Origin: Desulfovermiculus sp041686195
GTDB taxonomy: Bacteria > Desulfobacterota > Desulfovibrionia > Desulfovibrionales > Desulfothermaceae
Direction: 5' to 3'
DNA length: 64,000 nt
NCBI GenBank assembly: GCA_041686195.1
Contig: JAWLEI010000002.1
Span: 58,364 to 122,363 of the forward strand
Program-made: the position numbers and the translations under genes
Part shown: one piece after another, positions 51,629 to 60,891 of the stretch
Position numbering within the stretch: position 1 is the first letter of the stretch
How the letters are laid out: every line of letters starts with the position of its first letter
The notes under the pieces: generated by a model
What the model saw: only the letters and a program-made list of their open reading frames with translations
Databases searched by the model: none
Told to the model about the DNA's origin: nothing

Positions 51629-54354
51629 CTACCACAATGCGAGTACGAGAACTCTCAGCTGAGCTGGGACTATCCAATAAGGAGCTGCTGCATATTCTCC
51701 GTGAAGAGAATATCCCGGTCAAAAGCCATATGAGCGGATTAACCGATGAACAAGCAGAAAATATCCGGGCCAAAGTCAAGCAACAGGCCAACCAGCAGGC
51801 TTCCCAGGAAACAATGACTTCTTCCGGCATAATCGTCCGCCGCAAGCGGGGTCAGCGGACCAGGGCTCAAGAAGCTGAGCCGACATCCAAAGAGCAGAGA
51901 CCAGAATCCGCTCCTCCTGTACAAGATGAAATTGCTGAGCAAGGAGGACCAGAAACTCCTCCGATCGAGCAGCCACCCCCTGCCAAACCCTCAGAGGAGC
52001 AGCCTTCTCCTGGCACTGAAGAATCCTTTCCCCAAGCCGGAACTCTTTCGGAACAGCCAGAAAGTACTGAGCATGAACAATCCGGAATCGGGCCCACAGA
52101 GCAGACAGAAGAAGAATCTCAAGCAGAATCTTCAGCTGCCACCGCTTTTGAACCGGAGGAGCCGGCTGAAAGCGGACAGCAGCCTGTCCAGGGAGAGGAG
52201 AAGTCCCAGCCAGCCAAGCCGGCCAAGAAGAGGCGGAGCAGGAAAAAGAAAAAAGAAGTTGCCCCTCCTCAAGTGACAGTGATTTCCCGCCCTGAAGCCC
52301 AGGCTGAACCGGAAGAGTCCGGTCCAGCTCCGGAAGCTGCCCAGCCGGTTCCGGAGGAAAAAGAGAAGGACAAGAAAAAGAAAAAAGACAAACGTACAGT
52401 GGATGTCTCTGGACTCTACAAGCAAGAAGAGACGAGGCCGGCCAAAACCGGGGTCAAGAAACAGAGCGAAGCCCCGGAAAAACCTCCGCGCGGCAAGGGG
52501 AAAAAGAAAAAACCGGCTCCACAGCCCAAGGCTCCACAACCGAAGAAAGGACCCAGGCAGCCAGCTGCCCCGCACAGCACCCAGCCCCTGAAGGCTGCCA
52601 AGCGAAAGATCCGGATGGAAGAAGCTATCCGGGTGGCTGATCTGGCCCAGGAGATGGGAGTCAAGGCTCAGGACATCATCAAGAACCTGTTCAATCTCGG
52701 GGTGATGACCACCATCAACCAGTCTCTTGATGTGGACACCGCCACCTTGGTCGCTTCAGAATTCGGCTACGAAGTGGAGAAGGTCGGGTTTTCCGAAGAG
52801 GCTTACGTCCTGCCTCAAAAAGAGGACAAACCCGAAGAACTGCAGACCCGTCCCCCGGTGGTTACCATTATGGGTCATGTTGACCACGGAAAGACGTCTC
52901 TCCTGGATGCCATCCGCAAGTCGCATATTATTGATACCGAGGCAGGAGGGATTACGCAGCACATCGGGGCCTATCACGTGCAGACCGAAGGCGGAACCCT
53001 GGTCTTTCTGGATACTCCCGGACACGAAGCCTTTACTGAAATGCGCTCCCGCGGGGCACAGGTGACAGATGTGGTCATTCTCATCGTGGCCGCTGATGAC
53101 GGAGTCATGGATCAGACCAAGGAGGCAGTGAACCACGCCAAGGCGGCTCAAGTTCCGATCATTGTTGCCGTGAACAAGATAGATAAAGACAATGCCAACA
53201 CTGACCGGGTCAAACGGGAGCTTGCCGAACTAGGACTCATCCCGGAGGAATGGGGCGGAGATACCATCTATGCCTACATCTCGGCCAAGGAACGCATTGG
53301 ACTCAACGAACTTCTGGAAATGGTTCTCCTGCAGACCGAGGTCCTGGAACTCCAGGCCAACCCTGACAAACGGGCCAGAGGCCATATTATCGAGGCCAAG
53401 CTGGACAAAGGCCGGGGTCCGGTGGGAACCGTACTGATTCAGGAGGGCACCCTGCATACCACAGATCCCTTTGTCTGCGGCCTGTTTTCCGGCCGGGCCA
53501 GGGCCATGTTCAATGATATGGGTCAAAAGATTGATTCCGCCGGGCCGGCCATGCCTGTCGAAGTCCAGGGCTTTGAAGGCGTTCCCAATGCCGGAGACGA
53601 ATTCGTAGTTGTGGAAAACGACAAAGTGGCCAAGCGGATCGCCGAAACCAGGCAGGCCAAGCACAGGGAAAAGGAATTGGCCAAAGAGACCAAGGTTACC
53701 CTGGAAAGCTTCTTTGCCGCCAAGGCTGAAGAAGAAGTCATAAACTTAAACCTCATTCTCAAGGCCGATGTCCAAGGTTCTCTGGAGGCCATAACCGAAT
53801 CCTTGCAAAAACTGGGCACCAGCGAGGTCAAGGTGAACATCATCCACGGCGGGATCGGGGCCATTACTGAATCCGATATCAAGCTGGCTTCTGCCTCTGC
53901 AGCCATCATAATAGGTTTTAACGTCCGGCCTACGGCCAAGGTCAAGGACTTGGCTGAACAGGAACACGTGGACATCCGCTTCTACAACGTCATTTATCAC
54001 CTGGTAAATGAGGTCAAGGAAGCCATGGCCGGCATGCTGGCCCCGGTAACCCGGGAAGTGTACCTGGGACAGGCCGAGGTGCGGGATATATTCTCCGTGC
54101 CCAAGGTGGGGACAGTGGCCGGATGCTTTGTCCTGGACGGCAAACTGCAGCGCAATGCAGGAATTCGCCTCTTGCGGGACGGCGTCGTCATCTATACTGG
54201 CAAACTGAGCTCTTTGAAGCGGTTTAAAGACGATGTGAAGGAAGTGACCAAAGATTATGAATGCGGTGTGGGCCTGGAAAACTTCAATGACATTAAGGTT
54301 GGAGATATTATCGAAGCTTTTTCCGAATTTCAGGAAAAAGCGACGCTGGAATAG
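51625..54354 (+). CDS. infB: Translation initiation factor IF-2
   Basis: GTPase that places initiator tRNA on the ribosome. Two N-terminal IF2_N domains (residues about 1-52 and about 330-382) flank a highly charged linker (about 60-325: runs of Glu, Pro, Lys and KKKKKDKR). The G domain follows with GHVDHGKTS (about 417-425), DTPGHEAF and NKIDKDNANT. Domains II to IV run to residue 909. GGGGGGAG precedes ATG 51625. Longer than E. coli IF-2 (890 residues). Confidence 0.96.
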   Translation: MTTTMRVRELSAELGLSNKELLHILREENIPVKSHMSGLTDEQAENIRAKVKQQANQQASQETMTSSGIIVRRKRGQRTRAQEAEPTSKEQRPESAPPVQDEIAEQGGPETPPIEQPPPAKPSEEQPSPGTEESFPQAGTLSEQPESTEHEQSGIGPTEQTEEESQAESSAATAFEPEEPAESGQQPVQGEEKSQPAKPAKKRRSRKKKKEVAPPQVTVISRPEAQAEPEESGPAPEAAQPVPEEKEKDKKKKKDKRTVDVSGLYKQEETRPAKTGVKKQSEAPEKPPRGKGKKKKPAPQPKAPQPKKGPRQPAAPHSTQPLKAAKRKIRMEEAIRVADLAQEMGVKAQDIIKNLFNLGVMTTINQSLDVDTATLVASEFGYEVEKVGFSEEAYVLPQKEDKPEELQTRPPVVTIMGHVDHGKTSLLDAIRKSHIIDTEAGGITQHIGAYHVQTEGGTLVFLDTPGHEAFTEMRSRGAQVTDVVILIVAADDGVMDQTKEAVNHAKAAQVPIIVAVNKIDKDNANTDRVKRELAELGLIPEEWGGDTIYAYISAKERIGLNELLEMVLLQTEVLELQANPDKRARGHIIEAKLDKGRGPVGTVLIQEGTLHTTDPFVCGLFSGRARAMFNDMGQKIDSAGPAMPVEVQGFEGVPNAGDEFVVVENDKVAKRIAETRQAKHREKELAKETKVTLESFFAAKAEEEVINLNLILKADVQGSLEAITESLQKLGTSEVKVNIIHGGIGAITESDIKLASASAAIIIGFNVRPTAKVKDLAEQEHVDIRFYNVIYHLVNEVKEAMAGMLAPVTREVYLGQAEVRDIFSVPKVGTVAGCFVLDGKLQRNAGIRLLRDGVVIYTGKLSSLKRFKDDVKEVTKDYECGVGLENFNDIKVGDIIEAFSEFQEKATLE

Positions 54355-54380
54355 CCAGGCAACCTCCATTTCAAGTAAAT

Positions 54381-54668
54381 ATGCACATCGGCGCCCTCAC
54401 TGTTGAATTCAGACTGCACGGCCTGACCTCTATCAAGGCCAAGCGGAGCATTGCCGCTAGTTTGAAGCGAAAACTGCGCAATAAGTTCAATGTTTCCGTG
54501 GCCGAAGTGGATGGCCTGGACAACACGGATATGCTTATCCTGGCCGTAGTCACTGTGGCCAACGAGGCCAAGCGGGTGGATTCTCAGCTGCATAAGGCCT
54601 ATGCAATGATCGAAGCCGCGACATCAGAAGAGATTGTTCACTTCAGCACCGAAATCTTTATGGGCTAG
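54381..54668 (+). CDS. ylxP: YlxP family protein (DUF503)
   Basis: A 95-residue small protein between infB and rbfA, as in many bacteria. The family pattern HIGALTVEFRLHGLTSIKAKRS and FNVSVAEVDGLD is clear. Ribosome-associated roles have been suggested. The ATG at 54381 has CAACCTCCATTTCAAGT upstream, without a good ribosome site; spacing after infB is 26 bases. Confidence 0.86.
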   Translation: MHIGALTVEFRLHGLTSIKAKRSIAASLKRKLRNKFNVSVAEVDGLDNTDMLILAVVTVANEAKRVDSQLHKAYAMIEAATSEEIVHFSTEIFMG

Positions 54669-54675
54669 GAAATAT

Positions 54676-55017
54676 ATGCGAAAGGCACATTCACGCCGGG
54701 CCATCCGGCTGGAAGAAATGATCATGCATGAACTCGGTCTCATTCTTGTGGAAGACATCCAGGACCCGCGCCTGGAGCTTGTTACCATCAGCGGCCTGCG
54801 CTTAAATACAGATTTGACGGTGGCCGAAGTTCTGTACACCCACAGCCGGACCGGATCCCAGCAGGCCGCAGTTCAGCAAGGCTTGGATGCCGCTCGGGGA
54901 TACATGCGGACCTTACTGGGGAAGCGAATTAAGCTGCGGCATGTTCCGGAACTTCGTTTTGTCTGGGACAGCTTTCTGGAAGAGACCATACATGGACCTC
55001 CTCTCACCGATACTTGA
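54676..55017 (+). CDS. rbfA: Ribosome-binding factor A
   Basis: Helps 16S 5' end maturation at low temperature. RbfA pattern: HSRRAIRLEEMIMHELGLILVEDIQDPRL (start), VTISGLRLNTDLTVAEVLYTH, and KLRHVPELRFVWDSFLEE (end). 113 residues is normal. AGGA before ATG 54676 supports this start; longer in-frame starts up to 54634 would overlap ylxP. It overlaps the next gene by 26 bases. Confidence 0.93.
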   Translation: MRKAHSRRAIRLEEMIMHELGLILVEDIQDPRLELVTISGLRLNTDLTVAEVLYTHSRTGSQQAAVQQGLDAARGYMRTLLGKRIKLRHVPELRFVWDSFLEETIHGPPLTDT

Positions 55018-55948
55018 GCACTGGCAAAAGGCAGACTCCTTTCTTTTGCTCGCCCATGTCAATCCTGACGGGGATGCACTCGGGTCTCTGTGCGGTCTGG
55101 CCCATCTCCTGGACAAATGGGGCAAAAAGGGAAATATCCTCTTGGCGGATAAAATGCCGGATCGATTTTCCTGGCTCGAATCTCCCTGGCCTCTCATATT
55201 TTCCATCCCTTCAGATGTTGACCCATGTGTTGTGGTCCTGGACTGTGCAGATTTGGATCGTGTGGGGCACGAACTGGCCGGAAAGCTTGAAAACAGGCAC
55301 GTGGTGAATATCGATCACCACACCGGAAACACCCATTTCGGGACCCTGAACTGGGTAGATCCGGACCTCTCTTCGGTGGGAGAGATGATTGCTCTCATGG
55401 CCCGCAAACTGGGTATTCCCTTGCGCAACTCCCTGGCCGAAGCCCTGTATCTGGCCATTATGGCTGACACCGGTTCTTTGAGCTATAGCAATACCACCCC
55501 GCAAACCCTGGACATTGTCTCTGAGATCCTGGCCCTCGGCCTGGATGTCAACAGCTTCCAGGCCAAGGCACAGCGCCAGGGTCGATTGGCGAAGCTCTAT
55601 CTGCACGGCAGAGCCATGCAGGACGTCTCTTTGCGGGCCGAGGGAAAAATCGGCATCATTCGGGCCACGCGGGAGATGATGAAACAAACCGGGGCCGCCC
55701 AGGAAGACTGTGACGGACTGGTTGACTATGTTCGAACCCTGCGCGGGGTTGTTGTTGCGGTCAGCTTGCGGGAAGTAACGGGCGGGATAAAGTTCAGCCT
55801 GCGCACTTGGGGAGAGGTCAATGTCCAGGCCATTGCCGCAGATCTGGGCGGAGGCGGACACCCCAACGCGGCCGGAGGCCTGATCGACTCGGACCTAGTG
55901 GAGGCCGAAGAACGAATAGTAGAAACCATTACGGCCTATGTGGACTAA
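54992..55948 (+). CDS. nrnA: DHH-family oligoribonuclease/pAp phosphatase NrnA
   Basis: DHH/DHHA1 phosphodiesterase that degrades nano-RNA and pAp. Motifs in order: HVNPDGDALGS (about residues 22-32), LDCADLDRVG, NIDHHTGN (the DHH), MADTGSL, and the C-terminal DHHA1 GGGGHPNAAGG (about 288-298). ATG 54992 has GGAAGAG nearby; in-frame starts from 54887 would run through rbfA. 318 residues. Fits the rbfA-nrnA-truB order of many bacteria. Confidence 0.93.
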   Translation: MDLLSPILEHWQKADSFLLLAHVNPDGDALGSLCGLAHLLDKWGKKGNILLADKMPDRFSWLESPWPLIFSIPSDVDPCVVVLDCADLDRVGHELAGKLENRHVVNIDHHTGNTHFGTLNWVDPDLSSVGEMIALMARKLGIPLRNSLAEALYLAIMADTGSLSYSNTTPQTLDIVSEILALGLDVNSFQAKAQRQGRLAKLYLHGRAMQDVSLRAEGKIGIIRATREMMKQTGAAQEDCDGLVDYVRTLRGVVVAVSLREVTGGIKFSLRTWGEVNVQAIAADLGGGGHPNAAGGLIDSDLVEAEERIVETITAYVD

Positions 55949-55957
55949 AGGTTCCCG

Positions 55958-56890
55958 GTGCCTATGCCCCAAAAACCACCCCAACTCCATGGTCTCCTGA
56001 TCCTGGACAAACCCCAGGGACCAACATCCTCGGCCTGTGTGCAGCAGATCAAACGGGAGCTTGGTCAGCCAAAGATCGGGCATGCCGGGACACTGGACCC
56101 GATGGCCACCGGAGTCCTGGTGGTTTTACTGGGACAGGGTACCAAATTGGCCCCTTACTTAACTGCTGGGACCAAGACCTATCAAGGCACCATTTTGCTG
56201 GGCAAAGAGACGGACACCTACGATATCCAGGGCAAAGTCACCGGAATATATCCCTGGAAACACCTGAGTGCTGATCAGGTAAGGCAGGAGATCTTGGCCT
56301 GGATGGATTTTACGGATCAGATCGTCCCGCCTTACGCAGCAGCCAAACACAAAGGGCGAGCCCTGTATACCTTAGCAAGATCCGGAAAAGAGGTACCTGT
56401 TAAAACCAAACCGGTTTCTATTGACCAAGTCCAGGTATTGCACGTAGACTTGCCCCGAGTTGGCTTTCGGCTCCGCTGTTCTGCAGGCACCTATATACGT
56501 TCCCTGGCCCACAGCCTGGGGAAGCGACTTGGGTGCGGTGCTGTTCTCACCAGCCTGATCCGGGAAGAGTCCGAGCCGTTTACCCTGCACCAGGCCCATT
56601 CTCTGGATAGCGTGCTTTCCGAGCCGGACCGGCTGCCGGAGAGGATCATACCCCTGGAAAACAGCCTGCCCCACTGGCCTCGGGTGCACGTAAATCAGGT
56701 TCAGGCCGAGCAGGTTCGAAACGGCACATGGCTTCCGGTGGACAAGGTCTCCAACTGGAGTCCTTCCAACCCAGGCCATAAGGCTTTGCTCCTGGCACCA
56801 ACGGGTAAGGTCCTGGCCCTGGCCGAGGCGCGGATACACACATCGGTTCTGCACTGGGCCATCCTGCGCGGACTATGGACCAAGCAGTGA
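55958..56890 (+). CDS. truB: tRNA pseudouridine-55 synthase
   Basis: Makes pseudouridine at position 55 of tRNAs. The catalytic domain has HAGTLDPMATGVLVV with the catalytic Asp, IQGK, DQIVPPYAAAKHKGRALYTLAR and CSAGTYIRSLAHSLGK. A C-terminal PUA-like part follows (HVNQVQAEQVRNGTW...). GTG 55958 or ATG 55964 are both possible, after AAAGG. 310 residues, normal for TruB with PUA. Confidence 0.95.
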   Translation: MPMPQKPPQLHGLLILDKPQGPTSSACVQQIKRELGQPKIGHAGTLDPMATGVLVVLLGQGTKLAPYLTAGTKTYQGTILLGKETDTYDIQGKVTGIYPWKHLSADQVRQEILAWMDFTDQIVPPYAAAKHKGRALYTLARSGKEVPVKTKPVSIDQVQVLHVDLPRVGFRLRCSAGTYIRSLAHSLGKRLGCGAVLTSLIREESEPFTLHQAHSLDSVLSEPDRLPERIIPLENSLPHWPRVHVNQVQAEQVRNGTWLPVDKVSNWSPSNPGHKALLLAPTGKVLALAEARIHTSVLHWAILRGLWTKQ

Positions 56891-56945
56891 GACAGCACGC
56901 GGTCACTAACGACTTAAATATGTAAACTTGTCAAAGGAGGATGCT

Positions 56946-57215
56946 GTGGCCCTGACTGTTGAGGACAAAAAAAACATCATCGAAGAATTCAAGCAGCACG
57001 AAAACGACACCGGATCTCCTGAAGTCCAGGTTGCTTTACTTACCAAACGAATAAGTTATTTGACCGAACACTTCAAGGAGCACAAGCACGACTACCATTC
57101 CCGGAATGGTCTGCTCAAACTGGTGGGCCAACGTCGCAAGCTGCTCAATTACCTGCGCAAAAAGGATGTAACTCGTTATCGGGATTTGATTGGCAGACTC
57201 AAGCTGCGCAAGTAG
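56946..57215 (+). CDS. rpsO: 30S ribosomal protein S15
   Basis: An 89-residue ribosomal protein; the family size is exactly 89. The blocks FKQHENDTGSPEVQVALLTKRI and HKHDYHSRNGLLKLVGQRRKLLNYLRKKDVTRY bind 16S helices 20-22. GTG 56946 follows AAAGGAGG by 5 bases, making it the start. In many bacteria rpsO is autoregulated by a pseudoknot overlapping its own start; that cannot be judged here. It is followed by a terminator-like hairpin and then pnp. Confidence 0.98.
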   Translation: MALTVEDKKNIIEEFKQHENDTGSPEVQVALLTKRISYLTEHFKEHKHDYHSRNGLLKLVGQRRKLLNYLRKKDVTRYRDLIGRLKLRK

Positions 57216-57262
57216 AAAAAAGGGCAGGACTTCAGCCGATGATCGGCTGTCCTGCCTTTTTT
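57216..57262 (+). terminator. Terminator/attenuator between rpsO and pnp
   Basis: AAAAAAGGGCAGGAC, ttc, AGCCGATGATCGGCT, GTCCTGCCTTTTTT: a long stem with an inner stem and a six-T tail directly after the rpsO stop. In E. coli the same place holds the rpsO terminator and an RNase III site that also governs pnp. A similar role is likely here. Confidence 0.9.
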
Positions 57263-57328
57263 CCCAGTCTCTTGGAGTCGCATCCGCCATAAAAATGAGC
57301 ACCTCGCACGAGGAGGAAAAGAACACAC

Positions 57329-59563
57329 ATGAGAAATCCCTTCCAACCGACGCGCCTGACCACCCAAATCAACAACGAACCCTTTGTCATCGAAACCGGA
57401 AGGCTGGCCAACCAGGCTCACGGTAGCACTTGGGTCCAATGCGGAGATACGGTGGTTCTGGTCACAGCCGTAACTCAGCCCTCAGACCGTGCCCTGGATT
57501 TCATGCCTTTAATATGTGAATACCAGGAAATGTCCTATGCCTCGGGCAATATCCCCGGCAGTTATTTCCGCCGGGAGATCGGCCGCCCCAGTGAACGAGA
57601 AACTCTGGTTTCCCGGCTTATTGACCGGCCCATTCGACCCTTGTTCCCTGAAGGCTTTCGCCAGGAAGTGCAGATCATGGCCACCGTCCTGTCCGCCGAC
57701 CCCAAATTTGATCCGGATATGTTAGCCATTACCGGAGCTTCAGCAGCCATGCACCTGTCTAAAATCCCGTTTAACGGCCCCATTGCCGGAGCCAGGGTTG
57801 GCTATGTGGACAATCAGTTCGTCCTCAATCCCAGTCAGGCCGAAATCGAGTTCAGCCAGATCAACCTCATCCTGGCCGCATCTGAAGATGCCGTGGTCAT
57901 GGTCGAGGGCGGGGCCGATTTCGCCTCCGAAGATCTCATTGCCGAGGCCATTGCCTGGGGGCATGAACAGATAAAGCCCTTAATAAACATGCAGCATGAG
58001 CTGCGCAACCAGGTCGGGGTCCCCAAGCTGACAGTGGCCGAACAAGAGACCGATCCGGACCTGGAGTCAGCGGTCCAGGAATTGGCCGCCTCCCGGCTGC
58101 AAGAAGTTTTGACTATCCCGGAGAAGGCTGAACGGAGTGAGGCCCAAAGGGCCTTAAAGGATGAGCTCAACACTGCTTTGCAGGAACGTTACCCAGAAGA
58201 ACCGGAACGGCTTAAAAAGGTGTCCGGTATCTTGAAAGAGCTGGAAGGGGATCTGGTCCGGCGCATGATCAAGGAGAACGGAACCCGTATTGACGGCCGG
58301 GATCTGAAGACGGTGCGTGATCTGGGAATCGAGGTGGGAGTCCTGCCCCGGGTCCACGGTTCATGCATCTTTGCCCGTGGGGAAACCAAGGCCCTGGGAA
58401 CAGTCACCTTGGGCGGCACCCAGGATGAACAGCATGTGGAAACCCTGTCCGGTGAGGTCAGCAAGGGCTTTATGCTCCACTATAATTTTCCCCCGTATTG
58501 TGTGGGCGAAGTAAAGATGCCCCGTGGTCCATCCAGGCGAGAAATCGGACACGGTGTCTTGGCTGAACGGGCCCTGAAGCCGGTGTTGCCTTCCACCGAA
58601 GAATTTCCTTTTACTGTGCGCATTGTATCCGAAGTCATGGAAAGCAACGGCTCGTCTTCCATGGCCACGGTCTGTGCCGGCAGCTTGGCCTTAATGGATG
58701 CCGGAGTACCTGTTACATCGCAGGTGGCCGGAATCGCCATGGGCCTTATCCAGGACGGCGAGGACTTTTTCATCCTCACCGACATCCTGGGGGATGAAGA
58801 TCACCTGGGGGATATGGACTTTAAGGTAGCCGGGACAAAAGATGGGATCACCGCCATCCAGATGGACATTAAGATATCCGGAATCACTTCCGAGATCCTG
58901 AAAAAGGCTTTGCATCAGGCTCGGGAGGCTCGGCTGCACATCCTGGAGAACATGGATAATGTCTTGGCCCGGCCGCGCACAGACCTTTCTGAGCATGCCC
59001 CGCAACTCAAGGTGGTGGAAGTCCATCCGGACCGGATCAAGGATGTTATTGGACCGGGAGGCAAAAATATCAGAGCAATTACCAAGGCCACCGGGGCCTC
59101 CATTGATATCGAAGACAGCGGAAAGATCTCCATATTCGCCCCGGATCAGGCCACCCTGCAAGAGACTATCGACATGGTCATGTTCTATGACCAAAAGGCC
59201 GAACTGGGCAAGACCTATAACGGAAAAGTCAAGAGCATCAAAGACTTTGGGGCTTTTGTGGAGATCCTGCCCGGCGTGGAAGGCATGGTACACATCTCCC
59301 AGATTGATACCGATCGAGTGGAAAACATCCACGATTACCTCAAGCTCGGAGACGAGCTCAAGGTCAAGGTCATTGAAATTGAACAGAACACCGGGAAGAT
59401 CCGCCTAAGCCGCAAGGCTGTGCTTCTGGAAGAGCAGGGAAAGCCTTTCACCATGCCCAGCGGCCGAGGCCCCGGGGGAGGAGGCAAGAAGCCAGGTGGA
59501 GGACCGCGGGATAAAAACTCCCGGGGACCGCGCTCTTCCGGCCCCAGGAACAGGGACTCCTAG
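57329..59563 (+). CDS. pnp: Polyribonucleotide nucleotidyltransferase
   Basis: 3'-5' phosphorolytic exoribonuclease. RNase PH-like core 1 (residues about 10-140), an alpha-helical insert, core 2 (about 315-460), KH domain (IKDVIGPGGKNIRAITKATGA, about residues 560-580) and S1 domain (GKVKSIKDFGAFVEILPGVEGMVHISQI). 744 residues with a Gly/Arg-rich tail (GPGGGGKKPGGGPRDK...). ATG 57329 is preceded by GAGGAGG. It follows rpsO as in most bacteria. Confidence 0.97.
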   Translation: MRNPFQPTRLTTQINNEPFVIETGRLANQAHGSTWVQCGDTVVLVTAVTQPSDRALDFMPLICEYQEMSYASGNIPGSYFRREIGRPSERETLVSRLIDRPIRPLFPEGFRQEVQIMATVLSADPKFDPDMLAITGASAAMHLSKIPFNGPIAGARVGYVDNQFVLNPSQAEIEFSQINLILAASEDAVVMVEGGADFASEDLIAEAIAWGHEQIKPLINMQHELRNQVGVPKLTVAEQETDPDLESAVQELAASRLQEVLTIPEKAERSEAQRALKDELNTALQERYPEEPERLKKVSGILKELEGDLVRRMIKENGTRIDGRDLKTVRDLGIEVGVLPRVHGSCIFARGETKALGTVTLGGTQDEQHVETLSGEVSKGFMLHYNFPPYCVGEVKMPRGPSRREIGHGVLAERALKPVLPSTEEFPFTVRIVSEVMESNGSSSMATVCAGSLALMDAGVPVTSQVAGIAMGLIQDGEDFFILTDILGDEDHLGDMDFKVAGTKDGITAIQMDIKISGITSEILKKALHQAREARLHILENMDNVLARPRTDLSEHAPQLKVVEVHPDRIKDVIGPGGKNIRAITKATGASIDIEDSGKISIFAPDQATLQETIDMVMFYDQKAELGKTYNGKVKSIKDFGAFVEILPGVEGMVHISQIDTDRVENIHDYLKLGDELKVKVIEIEQNTGKIRLSRKAVLLEEQGKPFTMPSGRGPGGGGKKPGGGPRDKNSRGPRSSGPRNRDS

Positions 59564-59578
59564 CATGTCGACATGCGG

Positions 59579-59608
59579 GCTTTGCTTTCGGAAAAGCTCG
59601 CATGAAAT
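59579..59608 (+). repeat. Truncated end of the dispersed repeat near pnp
   Basis: GCTTTGCTTTCGGAAAAGCTCGCATGAAAT resembles the right end of the long repeat (GCAAAGCTCGTATGAAAC), 15 bases after the pnp stop. It is too short to be sure. Confidence 0.4.
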
Positions 59609-59687
59609 AAAATCCCAGGGATTGAGGTGAAAACTCTGCGAACCTGCAATATTCGTCTGCGTACGGAGGCAGTGCAGAACAAAAACC

Positions 59688-60860
59688 GTGGAACGTAAAT
59701 CCTGTACAGCTCCTATCTGGATCAGCGCTGCCGAGACTTCGGCTGATGTGCATGGGGCCAGTCTGGTCAGGGCCCTGACCCAGCTGGCTCCGGACATCCC
59801 CCTGCTGGGCATGGGTGGTCCGAGCATGCGGACCACCTCCTTTCAGGCCCTTTTCCGGGCCGAAGACCTCTCTGTGATGGGCTTGACCGAGGTCTTCTCC
59901 GCCCTGCCCCGCATTTGGTCCCTGTATGCCCGGATCAAACAGGCTTTGCACCAGCACCGTCCCTCCTGCATCGTCCTCCTTGATGCCCCGGATTTTCACT
60001 TCCGCCTGGCCAAGATGGCCTATAAAATGAAGATCCCGGTTATTTATTACATCAGCCCGCAGGTCTGGGCCTGGCGCAAATACCGGGTACACTTTTTGCG
60101 CCGCTACGTTCACCGCCTCCTGTGCATCTTTCCTTTTGAGCAAAACTTTTTCGCCCGGCATGGTCTGGAAGTGGCTTTTGTCGGCCACCCCCTGCTGGAA
60201 CACATGGACCTCAACTCCCTGGATCAAATTGAAGAAGACCCGGAACGGGTTGGTCTTCTCCCCGGCAGCAGACGCAAAGAGATCTCTGCCCTTTTACCCC
60301 GTTTTGCCCAGGCAGCCAGGATCATCCACCGCCAGCGGCCTCACACTCATTTCACCCTCTTTCAAGCCGACTCCATAAAGCCCGAAGAGCTCTTATCTTT
60401 ATGGCCTGCTGAAATCCCGGTCCGAATAGTCCCTTTTGCCAGCCGCTATGCGGAACTTAAGGCCTGCAGTCTGGTTTTCAGTGCATCCGGAACCGCCACA
60501 TTGGAATGCGCCATACTCGGCCGGCCGGCCCTGGTCGCCTATCGCCTGTCCTGGCTGAGCTATGCCATCGCCCGGCAGGTGATCGACGTGCCCTATATCA
60601 GCATGCCCAATCTCATATTGCAGCAAGGTGTCTATCCGGAATATGTTCAGCACCGGGTCCGGGGAGGCCTTTTGGCCGCCCGGGCATTGGATTGGCTGGA
60701 AAACCCGGACCAGCGTATGGCCATCCGAAACCAGCTTCAGGCCATCCGCTCTCAACTCGGAGCGCACACTGCCTCGCTTACCGCAGCCCGGCTCATCCTG
60801 GATACAGCCCAAAGGCAAAAAGAGATCTCAGATGTACAACAGGTATCCGGAGGAGCATAA
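59688..60860 (+). CDS. lpxB: Lipid-A-disaccharide synthase
   Basis: Inner-membrane-associated glycosyltransferase joining UDP-diacylglucosamine and lipid X. It has the N-terminal IWISAAETSADVHGASLVRAL (most members have GEASGD here), IYYISPQVWAWRKYRV (about residues 116-131), VGHPLLEH, LLPGSRRKEI and ASGTATLECAI near 270. The GTG at 59688 is accepted since the family start is just there; no good ribosome site is seen. 390 residues. No other lpx gene is adjacent. Confidence 0.92.
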   Translation: MERKSCTAPIWISAAETSADVHGASLVRALTQLAPDIPLLGMGGPSMRTTSFQALFRAEDLSVMGLTEVFSALPRIWSLYARIKQALHQHRPSCIVLLDAPDFHFRLAKMAYKMKIPVIYYISPQVWAWRKYRVHFLRRYVHRLLCIFPFEQNFFARHGLEVAFVGHPLLEHMDLNSLDQIEEDPERVGLLPGSRRKEISALLPRFAQAARIIHRQRPHTHFTLFQADSIKPEELLSLWPAEIPVRIVPFASRYAELKACSLVFSASGTATLECAILGRPALVAYRLSWLSYAIARQVIDVPYISMPNLILQQGVYPEYVQHRVRGGLLAARALDWLENPDQRMAIRNQLQAIRSQLGAHTASLTAARLILDTAQRQKEISDVQQVSGGA

Positions 60861-60891
60861 GATCCCGGATAGACCCAAATGAGGGGCAACC